Assembly (NCBI RefSeq): GCF_023373525.1
Contig: NZ_CP097218.1
Coordinates: 186,001 to 250,000 of the forward strand
Direction of reading: 5' to 3'
Source of the DNA: Brachybacterium kimchii
Lineage (GTDB): Bacteria > Actinomycetota > Actinomycetes > Actinomycetales > Dermabacteraceae
Length of the DNA stretch: 64,000 nt
Under the pieces are notes generated by a model, which saw nothing but the letters and a program-made list of their open reading frames with translations, had not been told where the DNA came from and did not search any database. This document shows, in pieces, positions 45,334-60,200 of the stretch (its first letter is position 1; each line of letters opens with the position of its first letter). The position numbers and the translations under genes are program-made.

Positions 45334-46605
45334 ATGCAGACCATCCTGGACGAGCTCACCTGGCGTGGGCTCGTGGTGCAGACCAGCGGGCGCGAGGCGC
45401 TCGGGACGGCACTCGCGGATGGACCGATCAGCCTCTATTGCGGTTTCGACCCCACCGCCGCCTCGCTCCACGTCGGCCACCTCACCCAGGTGCTGACCAT
45501 GCGCCGCTTCCAGCTCGCCGGGCACAGGCCCTACGCGCTCGTCGGCGGTGCCACCGGCCTCATCGGCGATCCGCGGATGTCGGGGGAGCGGGTCCTGAAC
45601 GACGAGAGCATCGTCGCGGGCTGGGTGGACTCGCTGCGCGGCCAGATCTCGCGGTTCCTCGACCTCGAGGGCGCCTCCGGCGTGCAGATGGTCAACAACC
45701 TGGACTGGATCGGGCAGATGAGCGCCCTGCAGTTCCTGCGGGACGTGGGCAAGCACTACCGCATGGGGACGATGCTCGCGAAGGAGACCGTCGCCCGGCG
45801 GCTCGCGAGCGACGAGGGCATCAGCTACACCGAGTTCAGCTACCAAGTGCTGCAGGGCATCGACTTCCTGGAGCTGTACAGGCGCCACGGGGTCAGCCTC
45901 CAGTTCGGCGGGAACGACCAGTGGGGCAACCTCATCTCCGGCGTGGACCTCATCCACAAGGTCGAGGGAAAGGACGCCCACGCGCTCACGACGCCCCTGG
46001 TCACGAAGGCCGACGGCACGAAGTTCGGCAAGAGCGAGGGCGGCGCCGTCTGGCTCGACCCCGAGCTCACGAGCCCGTACGCCTTCCACCAGTTCTGGCT
46101 CAACGCGGCCGATGCGGACGTCGTGAACTACCTGCGCTACTTCACCTTCCGCGACCAGGAGGACATCGCCGAGCTCGAGCGCGCGACGCACGAGGAGCCC
46201 CATCGGCGTCGGGCCCAGAAGGCCCTCGCCGACGACCTCACGACCCTCGTGCACGGGGCCGGTGCGACGCGCCAGGCAGAGGCCGCCGCGGCTGTCCTGT
46301 TCGGCAGGGGAGAGGTGCGCGAGCTCGAGGAGCCGACGCTCGAGGCCATCGCCCGGGAGCTGACCACGGTCGACCTGCCGGGCACGACGGCACTCGTGGA
46401 CGCGTTCACGGCGGTGGGCATCATGACCTCCAAGTCCCAGGTCCGACGGGCCGCAGCCGAGGGGTCGCTCACCGTGAACGGCGAGAAGATGGATGCCGAG
46501 ACGATCGAGCGCTCCCTCTCCGAGGCGGTGTCGCCCCTGCCCGGCGGGCACGTGCTCGTGCGACGCGGTCGCAAGGCTGCGGCCATGGTGCGGCTGGACG
46601 GCTGA
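45334..46605 (+). CDS. tyrS: Tyrosyl-tRNA synthetase
   Basis: The 423-residue class I synthetase has the HIGH-type motif HVGHLTQ near residue 47, the tyrosine pocket (SYQVLQGIDFLEL, GGNDQWGN) and the KMSKS-type loop KFGKSEGG at 230-237. The C-terminal S4 RNA-binding domain carries SKSQVRRAAAEGSLTVNGEK. GAGAAT at 45274-45279 may be a -10. It is monocistronic. Confidence 0.96.
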   Translation: MQTILDELTWRGLVVQTSGREALGTALADGPISLYCGFDPTAASLHVGHLTQVLTMRRFQLAGHRPYALVGGATGLIGDPRMSGERVLNDESIVAGWVDSLRGQISRFLDLEGASGVQMVNNLDWIGQMSALQFLRDVGKHYRMGTMLAKETVARRLASDEGISYTEFSYQVLQGIDFLELYRRHGVSLQFGGNDQWGNLISGVDLIHKVEGKDAHALTTPLVTKADGTKFGKSEGGAVWLDPELTSPYAFHQFWLNAADADVVNYLRYFTFRDQEDIAELERATHEEPHRRRAQKALADDLTTLVHGAGATRQAEAAAAVLFGRGEVRELEEPTLEAIARELTTVDLPGTTALVDAFTAVGIMTSKSQVRRAAAEGSLTVNGEKMDAETIERSLSEAVSPLPGGHVLVRRGRKAAAMVRLDG

Positions 46606-46612
46606 CCAGCTG

Positions 46613-46668
46613 GGCTGAATGCCTGAATGCCTGAATGCCTGAACGCCTGAACGCCTGAACGCCTGAAC
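46613..46668 (+). repeat. Tandem octamer repeat, 7 copies
   Basis: Beginning 7 bases after the tyrS stop there are seven head-to-tail 8-base units: one GGCTGAAT, two GCCTGAAT and four GCCTGAAC. Each unit contains TGA, and because 8 is not a multiple of 3 the stop appears in all three frames every 24 bases. The copy-number pattern suggests replication-slippage growth. Confidence 0.9.
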
Positions 46669-46771
46669 GGCTGCGCGACCGGGCGGGACGGCCGAGCGGT
46701 TCCTCGGCGCGATGGGTCGAGGTCCGGGCGGCTGCGGCCAGCTGGCCTCCCGCCGCGGATGGACCATCACG

Positions 46772-46807
46772 AGGGCCGGGCCCCGACACATGTCGGGACC
46801 CGGCCCT
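46772..46807 (+). terminator. tyrS terminator
   Basis: Arms 46772-46787 and 46792-46807 pair with one C-A mismatch around an ACAT loop, giving 15 mostly G-C pairs. It follows the octamer repeat and would separate tyrS from the rRNA operon. Between it and the rRNA promoters I see no gene. Confidence 0.65.
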
Positions 46808-46898
46808 TCCGCATCCGGGCCGCGGAGCGCGTGCAGATCCGATGTGATGCCGTGCCCAGTCGCAGCTCACACGCCCCGGCACAGGGCCGCGATGGACG

Positions 46899-46927
46899 TT
46901 CACAAACACGCTTCACCTGCATAGACA
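46899..46927 (+). promoter_or_regulatory. Candidate rrn promoter P1
   Basis: TTCACA (46899-46904) and TAGACA (46922-46927) are spaced by 17 bases, about 470 bases before 16S. It is weaker than the downstream promoter. Confidence 0.35.
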
Positions 46928-46964
46928 CCCGAAAGTGGGCTTGCGGCAGGGCCCTCGCCCCGAA

Positions 46965-46994
46965 TTGACCGGCGCTCTCGCCGGGGCCTAATGT
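46965..46994 (+). promoter_or_regulatory. rrn promoter P2
   Basis: TTGACC (46965-46970) and TAATGT (46989-46994) are separated by 18 bases, close to sigma-70-type consensus and the clearest promoter in the window. It drives the 16S-23S-5S operon with a leader of about 390 bases. The leader otherwise holds hairpins (for example 47234-47240 with 47244-47250) and no gene. Confidence 0.65.
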
Positions 46995-47233
46995 CTTCCT
47001 TGTCGCCGCAACGAGGACAACGACGGAGGGCCGGCCCTGAGGGGCACGGGACGACGCCGGGACCGAGGAGCGGAGACGAGCTGGACCGGGCCTCCCGGGA
47101 CCCGCACCACGATGTGGCGCAGATCCCTTTGGAGGACTTGCGGAAGGCGAGGAGCTTCGACTACAGTTGAGCCTCGCGCCTCCCCGACGGAGAGTCGGGC
47201 CGCACCGCGGACGGCGCATCGAGCCCCTGACAC

Positions 47234-47292
47234 AACCCAGGATCTGGGTTGCAACGGTGTGCGCGTGTTGTTTGAGATCTCAATAGCGTGTC
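47234..47292 (+). promoter_or_regulatory. rrn leader hairpin and boxA-like antitermination region
   Basis: A 7-pair hairpin (47234-47240 with 47244-47250) precedes TGTTGTTTGAGA at 47266-47277 and CTCAATAG at 47279-47286, which resemble the boxB/boxA/boxC arrangement of actinobacterial rRNA leaders. Related TTTTGAGAA elements recur before 23S (about 49210) and after it (about 52356). Confidence 0.5.
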
Positions 47293-47394
47293 TGTTTGTT
47301 GATGCCAAATTTTTTGTTTTGGCATGACGGATGATGTAGCAGATTTATATGAATGTGCTAGTCGTTTGTTTTGTCGGGATTATAGTTTTTCATT

Positions 47395-52349
<4,955 letters not shown>

Positions 52350-52458
52350 CACAAATTTTGAGAATTGTGTGCTGTGCTCGCGTCTACTGTGTGGTTCTCG
52401 GGAAACAACCCCCGGGCCCCTTGATAGGGGTGTGGTGGGTTGGTGTTGTCTCGTGGTG
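52350..52458 (+). other. 23S-5S spacer with processing-stem arm
   Basis: The spacer carries GTGCTCGCGTCTACT (about 52373-52387), complementary with one mismatch-type change to the region before 23S, and a boxA-like TTTTGAGAATTG upstream of it. No gene. Confidence 0.6.
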
Positions 52459-52576
52459 TTACGGCGGTCATAGCGTTGGGGAAACGCCCGGTTCCATTCC
52501 GAACCCGGTAGCTAAGCCCTTCTGCGCCGATGGTACTGCACTCGGGAGGGTGTGGGAGAGTAGGACGCCGCCGGAC
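52459..52576 (+). rRNA. rrf: 5S ribosomal RNA
   Basis: About 118 bases from TTACGGCGGTCATAGCG to GGACGCCGCCGGA, whose ends pair (GGCGG with CCGCC). The internal CGCCCGGTTCCATTCCGAAC and GGGAGAGTAGGACGCCGCC segments are typical of bacterial 5S rRNA. Confidence 0.95.
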
Positions 52577-52590
52577 GTTCTTTTGTGGAG

Positions 52591-52702
52591 AGGGTTGTGG
52601 CTCGTTGCCAGCTGCTCCTCGGACTCGATGTATCGGGTTCGGGTGGAGCGCGGTGACGAGCCACAACCCTTCTCTGCGTCCATACGTATTTTTCTCGCCG
52701 CT
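52591..52702 (+). terminator. rrn operon terminator region
   Basis: A 15-pair perfect stem joins 52591-52605 with 52656-52670 around a 50-base loop that can form an inner hairpin. About 13 bases later an ATACGTAT palindrome is followed by TTTTT (near 52692), one of the few T-tract terminators in the window. The remaining bases to 52880 hold only short G-C hairpins and no gene I can support. Confidence 0.6.
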
Positions 52703-52945
52703 GCGGTGTTTGGTCCGGCCAGGGCCGGCGTTCTCGGCGGCGACCCCTGTGGCACTCGGACCTGCCTTCCCGCCCGTCGAGCGGGAGCCCGGCAGGGGTG
52801 GCCTGGAGACCCGTGGCGTCCGCGTGTGGTGTGGTGCATGCCCAGAGGCTGAAGGTGGTTGCGCAGATGCCCCCGGGGCTAGAATCGTGAGGGTCCTCGC
52901 GAGCGTGGGGACCCGTGGCCGTGACCCCGTGCGAGAGGACGAATC

Positions 52946-53953
52946 GTGGAATCTGCCCTCTCGTCACTCCCGGACGTCGATGAGGAGCTCGCGGGAGCCG
53001 TGCTCTCGGGGCTCACGCGCATCGAGAAGAGGCTGACGGACACCGTCGCGATCTCCGACGACATGATGGCGTGGACATCCCGCCACCTCATGGATGCCGG
53101 CGGCAAGCGGCTCCGCCCTCTCGTGGTTCTCCTCGCGGCCTCCATGGGCGACATCGCCGACGAATCGGTGATCGACGCCGGCACCCTCGTCGAGCTCACG
53201 CACCTTGCCTCCCTCTATCACGACGACGTCATGGATTCGGCGCCCACACGGAGAGGGACGACGAGCGCCCACGAGGTCTGGGGCAACTCGGTGGCCATCC
53301 TCACCGGGGACTTCCTGTTCGCCCGCGCGAGCGCCCTGAGCGCGCAGCTGGGCGCCCACATTGTCGCCCTCCACGCACGCACCTTCGAGCGCCTCTGCCT
53401 CGGCCAGCTGCACGAGACCGTCGGCCCCGCAGAGGATGCCGACCCGTTCGAGCACTACCTCTCCGTCCTCTCCGACAAGACAGCATCGCTGCTCTCCGTC
53501 GCCGGGGAGATCGGTGCGATCACCTCCGGTGCGGGCGAGGAGGTCGCCGCCGTCATGCGCGCGTACGGAGAGAAGGCCGGCGTCGCCTTCCAGCTCGCCG
53601 ACGACGTCCTCGACCTGCGCAGCGATTCCCAGACCTCCGGCAAGAACCCGGGCACGGACCTGCGCGAGGGCGTCCCCACGATGCCGACCCTGCTCATCCG
53701 CAGGCGCCTGGCGGAGAATCCGGATGAGCGCACGCGCGACATCGTCGCCCGGCTCGACGGGGACCTCAGCGACGACGAGGACCTCGCAGTGCTCGTGGAC
53801 CTCCTCCGTGAGGACACGTCCCTCGAGACGACCCTCGAGATGGCCCACTCGCTCGTCGGCGAGGCCATCGAGATCCTGAGCGCGCTGCCGGACGTCCCCG
53901 CCCGCCGCGCTTTGATCGACTTCACACGAGGACTCGTCGACCGCGACACGTGA
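52946..53953 (+). CDS. Polyprenyl (long-chain isoprenyl) diphosphate synthase
   Basis: The 335-residue trans-prenyltransferase chains isopentenyl diphosphate onto allylic diphosphates. The first Asp-rich motif DDVMD is near residues 93-97 and the second, DDVLD, near 219-223, with GGKRLRPLVVLLAA before them. It probably makes the side chain of menaquinone; chain length cannot be read from sequence alone. The start is GTG at 52946 with AGAGGA 6 bases upstream; TAGAAT at 52880-52885 is a likely -10. Confidence 0.92.
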   Translation: MESALSSLPDVDEELAGAVLSGLTRIEKRLTDTVAISDDMMAWTSRHLMDAGGKRLRPLVVLLAASMGDIADESVIDAGTLVELTHLASLYHDDVMDSAPTRRGTTSAHEVWGNSVAILTGDFLFARASALSAQLGAHIVALHARTFERLCLGQLHETVGPAEDADPFEHYLSVLSDKTASLLSVAGEIGAITSGAGEEVAAVMRAYGEKAGVAFQLADDVLDLRSDSQTSGKNPGTDLREGVPTMPTLLIRRRLAENPDERTRDIVARLDGDLSDDEDLAVLVDLLREDTSLETTLEMAHSLVGEAIEILSALPDVPARRALIDFTRGLVDRDT

Positions 53954-54047
53954 TCGACCACTGAGGTCAGCCCGTGCTGCGCCGCAGGGTCGTCGGGGTC
54001 CGAGGCCCGTCGTCGCCCGCTCGCCACTCCACATTCACGTCCGGCCA

Positions 54048-54076
54048 TTGGCCTCAGTCCGACCGCCCGGTAGCAT
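54048..54076 (+). promoter_or_regulatory. Candidate promoter of the giant surface-protein operon
   Basis: TTGGCC (54048-54053) and TAGCAT (54071-54076) are spaced by exactly 17 bases. Transcription would begin near 54083, about 160 bases before the GTG at 54245. I found no gene in 53954-54244. Confidence 0.5.
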
Positions 54077-54244
54077 CGCTCCGGGCACTCCACGCCGAAG
54101 GTCGCCGGTACCACCGCGGCCGCACGGCGAGCCGGCTGATCGACGCCGGGAGCTGAGCGCCCTCATACCGACGGGTCTTGTAGGGGGCTGTCGCGTTCTG
54201 GGGCCACCTCGGGCAGCGCGGCATGAGGGGCAGGGGAGCTGCAC

Positions 54245-57200
54245 GTGGCATTCGCGATGAAGGGCCGACGGCGCCGACGCACCCTCGTCTCCAGCGCCGT
54301 CCTGGCCGTTCTCGCGCTCGTCATCACCGTCTGCGCCGTGCGCTTCGACGGTCTCGCCTCCGCCGAGGTCACCGTCAACAACGGCGCCGTCTGGGTCACC
54401 AACTCCCAGAAGCACCTCCTGGGGCGCCTCAACGTCGACGCGCAGGAGCTCGACGGCCGCGAAGCCATCGACGGCGACGACCTCGACGTCCTGCAGGACG
54501 GGTACCACGTGATGGTGACCGGTCCCAGGGGCATCATCCCCATCGACACCGCCAGCGTCGAGCGGACCGGCAGCATCGACCTCGGCGTGGACCCCGAGGT
54601 CGATCTCGGGTCGGACCGCGTCGGCATCATCGGGCAGGGGGGTCGTGTCTGGGTCGCCGACGCCGGCCAGATCTCCTCCTTCTCCGCGACAGGGCAGAAG
54701 CCGGTGCTCACCGCGGAGGACGAGAACGCACAGATCGCGGTCACCGACTCCGGGACCGTCTTCGTCCTCGACGGGAAGCAGCTGTACAAGATCCCGCGCA
54801 CCCTGGACGTCGGCAAGGCGAAGCCCGAGAAGATCGGCACCATCGACGATCTCTCGAACACCGAGGACGCCGTCTCCCTCACCAGCGTCGGCGAGACGCC
54901 CGTCGTGCTCGACACCGGGACCGGGCACGGGCGGCTGCACATCGGCGAGGACGCGAAGACCGACGTCGCGCTCGAGGACCTGGGGGCATCGACCGCGAGC
55001 ATCCAGGGCGCCGAGCTCCAGCAGCCGGGCCCCGAGTCCGAGGACGTCGTCCTCGCCACCACGGACACGCTCTACCAGATCCCGCTCAGCGGCTCGGCCG
55101 GCAAGGCGCAGCACTACGCTTCCGGCGGGAACGGAGAGCCCGTCGCGCCCGCGCAGGTCGGCGGCTGCTCCTACGGCGCGTGGAACGGGTCCCTGCGCTA
55201 CGTGCGCGTGTGCGGCGGGGAGGTGAAGGAGGACTCGATCGAGGACGCCCGCGACGAGAGCGACCTCGCGCTGCGCGTCAACGGGGACCTCGTCGTCCTC
55301 AACGATCAGGAGAGCGGCCTGTCCTGGATGATCTCCCAGGACATGACACTGGTCGACGACTGGGTCGTCACCCAGGACATCAAGAAGGACGACCGCGAGC
55401 AGGAGGAGAAGGAGACCAAGACCTCCACGGTCGCGAACCTCGACTACGACCGCAAGGAGGACAACCGCGACCCGGTCGCGAACCCCGACGAGATGGGTGT
55501 GCGCGCCGGATCCAGCACCGTGCTGGACGTGCTGCGCAACGACACCGATCCTGACGGCGACGTCCTCACCGCGAAACCCAAGAAGGCCGAGAGCGACCTG
55601 GGGCGCGTGACGCCGATCCGCGGCGGCACCCAGCTGCAGATCGACGTTCCCGAGGACGCGAAGCCCGGGACGAAGAAGGAGGTCGTCTACACGGTCTCCG
55701 ACGGCCGGGGCGGCACCGCGGAGTCCGTCGCGACCCTCACGGTCCGGGGGGATCAGGACAACGCGCCGCCCGAGCTCGCCCAGGACGAGACGCCGAAGAT
55801 GAAGATCCGCTCCGGGCGCAGCTTCAGCTTCAACATCCTGCCGTACTACCGCGATCCCGACGGCGACGACTTCTACCTCGCCGCGGCGTCCGTCGAACCC
55901 GAGGACAGCGTCACCTTCACCCCGGACGGCGTGGTGAGCTTCACCGACGCGGGCCTCGAGGACGGCGAGAAGTCCATCTCCCTCACCCTGCGCGACGACA
56001 AGGGACAGGAGTTCGAGAGCGAGCTCAAGGTGGAGGTCGTCCAGGACGAGGACCTCGCGCCGATCACCACGGCCGACCACACCCAGGTCGTGGCCGGCAG
56101 CACCGTCGACCTCGAGCCGCTCGAGAACGACCTGAGCCCGTCGGGCGACAAGCTCGAGCTCGCAGAGGTCTCCCTCGAGGGCGGCGGGGACGGTCTCGAC
56201 ATCGAGAAGGACCTCGATGCCGGCACCGTCTCCGTCACCGGCAGGACTGCCGGCACCTACTACCTCGACTACACGATCGTCGGGGGCACGCAGAGCGCCG
56301 ACGGACTCATCCGCGTGGACGTCGCCGACCCGAGCACCGAGGCCGAGAAGCCCGTCGCCGTGGACGACCTCGGCATGGTCACGGCCGGCGGGTCCACGCT
56401 CGTCGACCCGCTCGAGAACGACGTCGACCCGACCGGGGGAGTGCTGGTCGTCGACTCCGTGTCGGTGCCCGAGGGCAGCGGCGTCGATGCGCGCGTGCTC
56501 GATCACCACCTCATCAAGATCACCGCGGACCCCGATGCCGAGACCGACGGCGAGCCCGTCCCGATCTCGTACACCGTCTCCAACCAGGCCGGCGAGGTCG
56601 AGGGCACCGTCCAGACCATGGTCGTGAAGACCGACAGCCAGTTCGCCGAGCCGAAGACCGTCAATGACGAGGTCACGGTGCGCGCTGGGGATCTGGTGAC
56701 GGCCGACGTCCTCGCGAACGACACGTCCCCGATCGACTCCGACCTCGCCCTCGGCGGGGACTTCCGCGACGCCGACGACGCGAAGGGCATGGGCACGCTC
56801 GAGACCTATCAGGACAAGATCCGCTTCACCGCGAAGCCCGATGCCAAGGGCGAGACCTCCCTGTCCTACACCGCCACCGACGAGACCGGGCGCTCTGCCT
56901 CCGCGCGACTGCGGATCACCGTGGTCCCGGACGACGCCAGCAACGAGCGCCCCGCGCCGCAGAACCTCACCGCGCGCACCGTCGCCGGGAGCACGGTGCG
57001 CATCCCCGTGAGCCTCAGCGGCGTCGACCCCGACGGCGACTCCGTCATCCTCACCGGCGTCACCGGCGACGCCCCGACCAAGGGACGCGTGACCTCGGCG
57101 TCCGGCGAGTGGATCGACTACGTGGCCGACGACGACGCCTCGGGCACGGACACCTTCCGCTACCAGGTGATGGACCGCCAGGGAGCCGTCGGCACCGCAG

Positions 57201-60200
57201 AGGTGAAGGTCGGCATCGCCGCCCGCACCGAGACCAACCAGTACCCCGTCGCCGAGGACGACACGGTCGAGGCCAAGCCGGGGCGCAAGCTGCAGGTCTT
57301 CCCGCTGGAGAACGACACCGACCCCGAGGGGGCGCCGCTCAGCATCGACCGCGACCTCGTGAAGTCCGAGGACGGCTCCGTCGACCTCGACGAGGACCAG
57401 GCGAAGGGCTCGGCCTCCGTCGACATGGTGACCCCGAAGGAGCCCGGCACGTACACCATCAGGTACGGCGCGAGCGACGGATCCCTCTCCGACGAGGCCA
57501 GCATCCTGCTGACCGTCAAGGAGGACGCCGAGGAGCGAGCTCCGATCGTCACCGACGACTTCGTCCCCGCCGCGGAGGTGCTCGACGAGAGCAGCGACCA
57601 CGTGGACGTCGACGCCCTCGCGAACGACGTCGACCCCGACGGCAGCGTCAAGGACCTCGAGCTCGCGATCGACGGCAGCCCCGAGGGCGTGCAGATCGTC
57701 GACGAGGACCGCGGGATCGTGCGCGTCACCCCGCGTGAGGATCCTTTCCGGATCCGCTACACCGCCACCGATCTCGACGACCATTCCGCGGCCGGCTACA
57801 TCTGGGTGCCGGGCACCTCGAAGCAGGCCCCGACCTGGGTCGGCGAACCCATCACCGTCCAGGCCGGGACGGAGGCGAAGATCCCGCTCGACGACACCGA
57901 CAACGTGCGCGTGCGACCGGGCGGCCAGGCCCCCGTCATCACCGATACCGCCACCGTGAAGGCGAAGCACGCGAACGGCGACAGCCTCGTCGAGGACGAG
58001 CACACCCTCGTGTACCGGGCGGCCGACGACTACTCCGGCGAGGACACGATCACGGCCGAGGTCACCGACGGGCCGCGAGGCGACGACACCGCTGCCGTGG
58101 GCATGCTGTCGATCCCGGTCCAGGTCGAGTCCAAGGACAACAGGCCGCCGTCGATCCAGGGGACCGATCTCGAGGTCGAGCAGGGCGGCGACGCCCGCCA
58201 GGTCGATCTCGCCCGGACCACCGAGGATCCCGAGGGTGACGCCCTCACCTTCGAGTCCACCGGCGAGACCGGAGTGGACGGCATCAGCGTCGAGGTCAGC
58301 CCCGAGGGCGTGGTGAGCGCCCAGGCCGATGCCGACGTCGCCAAGGGCACGAAGTTCTCGGCGCCCGTCTCCGTCTCCGACGGCACCAACGACCCCGTGA
58401 AGGCCGAGATCAGCGGCACGGTCACCGGCTCCCGGGAGCCGCTTCCCTCCGCCCAGGGGGACACCTACGACATCGACGCGGGGGACACGAAGACCGTGCG
58501 TCCCACCGCGAACGACACCGAGCCCCTGGGCAAGCCCGTCACCATCGTCGACGCGAAGGCGAAGGCCGGCACGATCGACGTGGACCACACGGACGACGCG
58601 GTGACGCTGGCGCCCGGTGCCGACTTCCACGGCGTCGCGACGGTCAGCTACACCATCCAGGACGCCACCAAGGATCCCGACCGGCAGGGCACGGGCACCA
58701 TCCGCGTCAACGTGCGCGGCAAGCCGGAATCCCCGTCGGCCCCTCGCATCGAGGAAACCGGCGACGGGTACGTGGTGCTCGGATTCGAGCCCGGGAACGA
58801 CAACGGCGCCCCGATCACGGGGTACACGGTGAAGCCCGCCGGTGGCGGGAAGTCCACGCAGTGCGAGAGCACGACCTGCAAGATCACCGGACTCACCAAC
58901 GACACCGAGTACACCTTCACCGTCGCCGCGACGAACGACGTGGGGACGTCGGAGCCGTCGGCCGCCTCGGCGAAGGCCCGTCCCGACGTGAAGCCGGAGA
59001 AGCCCGAGGCGCCGCGCGCGAAGCGCGGCGACGGCAAGCTCCAGGTGTCCTGGACGAAGCCCGTCAACCACGGCTCGCCCATCAGCGAGTACGCGCTGCA
59101 GATGATCGGCGAGGACGGTTCCACGACGTCCATCCCGGTCGAGGGCGGGAGCACCAGCACCACGGTGGACGGCCTGACCAACGGCGTCGACTACACCTTC
59201 CGCGTCCGCGCGAAGAACAAGGCCGACGAGCCCTCCGACTGGTCGGAGCGGTCGTCGGCGGAGCACCCTGCGGGCAAGCCCAAGAAGCCGTCGGGCAAGA
59301 TCACCGCGACGCGCCTCGAGGACGAGCTGGGCGGCGCCGTCTCGGTGAAGTGGCCGGCGATGACCGAGGACGAGCAGAACGGCGAGAAGGTCACCTCGTA
59401 CACGGTCACCGCCCACCCCGCGAAGGGCGGCGGCGATAAGACCATCACCACCAAGGACGGCAAGACCTCCGGCCGGTTCGACGACCTGGACCGCAACGCC
59501 GAGTACACCTTCACCTACACGGGCACGAACTCCGTGGGCACGGGCACGGAGGCCTCGGCGGCCTCGAACCCGGTCACGGCGTACGCGAAGGCGAAGGCCC
59601 CCACCGAAGTCACGGCCTCCCTCCCCGACGCCCACACGGGCGGCGGGCCCAACGGCCGCGTCACGGTCTCCTGGAAGAAGGCGGATGGGCGCGGCACCCC
59701 GATCGACCACTACATGGTGCGGTGGCCCGGCGGCGAGCCGCAGACCGTGGACGCCTCGAAGGACTCCGTGACGATCGACGGGCTGGAGAACGGGAAGGAC
59801 TTCACGTTCACCGTGCAGGCGTACAACCGCTTCGCGGGCGGCGAGAGCGAGCTCTCGAAGGCCTCGAGCGCCGTGCGCCCGTACACGAAGCCGGATGCGC
59901 CGTCGGTGACGATGAGCGCAGCGAACTGCAGCGGCACCTCCTGCCCCGTGACCGCGAAGATCAGGGCCAACGGCGGCGGCGGAGTCGGCGTGAGCAAGGT
60001 CCAGTACCGCGTGAACGGCGGCGGCTGGAAGGACCTCGGCGCCGGCGGCGGCGATCCGCAGGTCGGAGCGAAGGGCGGCACGAAGTACGCCGTCGACGCG
60101 CGCGTCGTGAACAGCGAGAAGCTCGTCAGCGGCACCACCTCCGACTCCGCGACCGCCAAGTCGCCCACCCCGAAACAGTCGGGGAATGCCGACTGGGAGG

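Noticed and set aside
46613-46668. CRISPR-like array
   Set aside because: The repeat is a direct 8-base tandem array without spacers.
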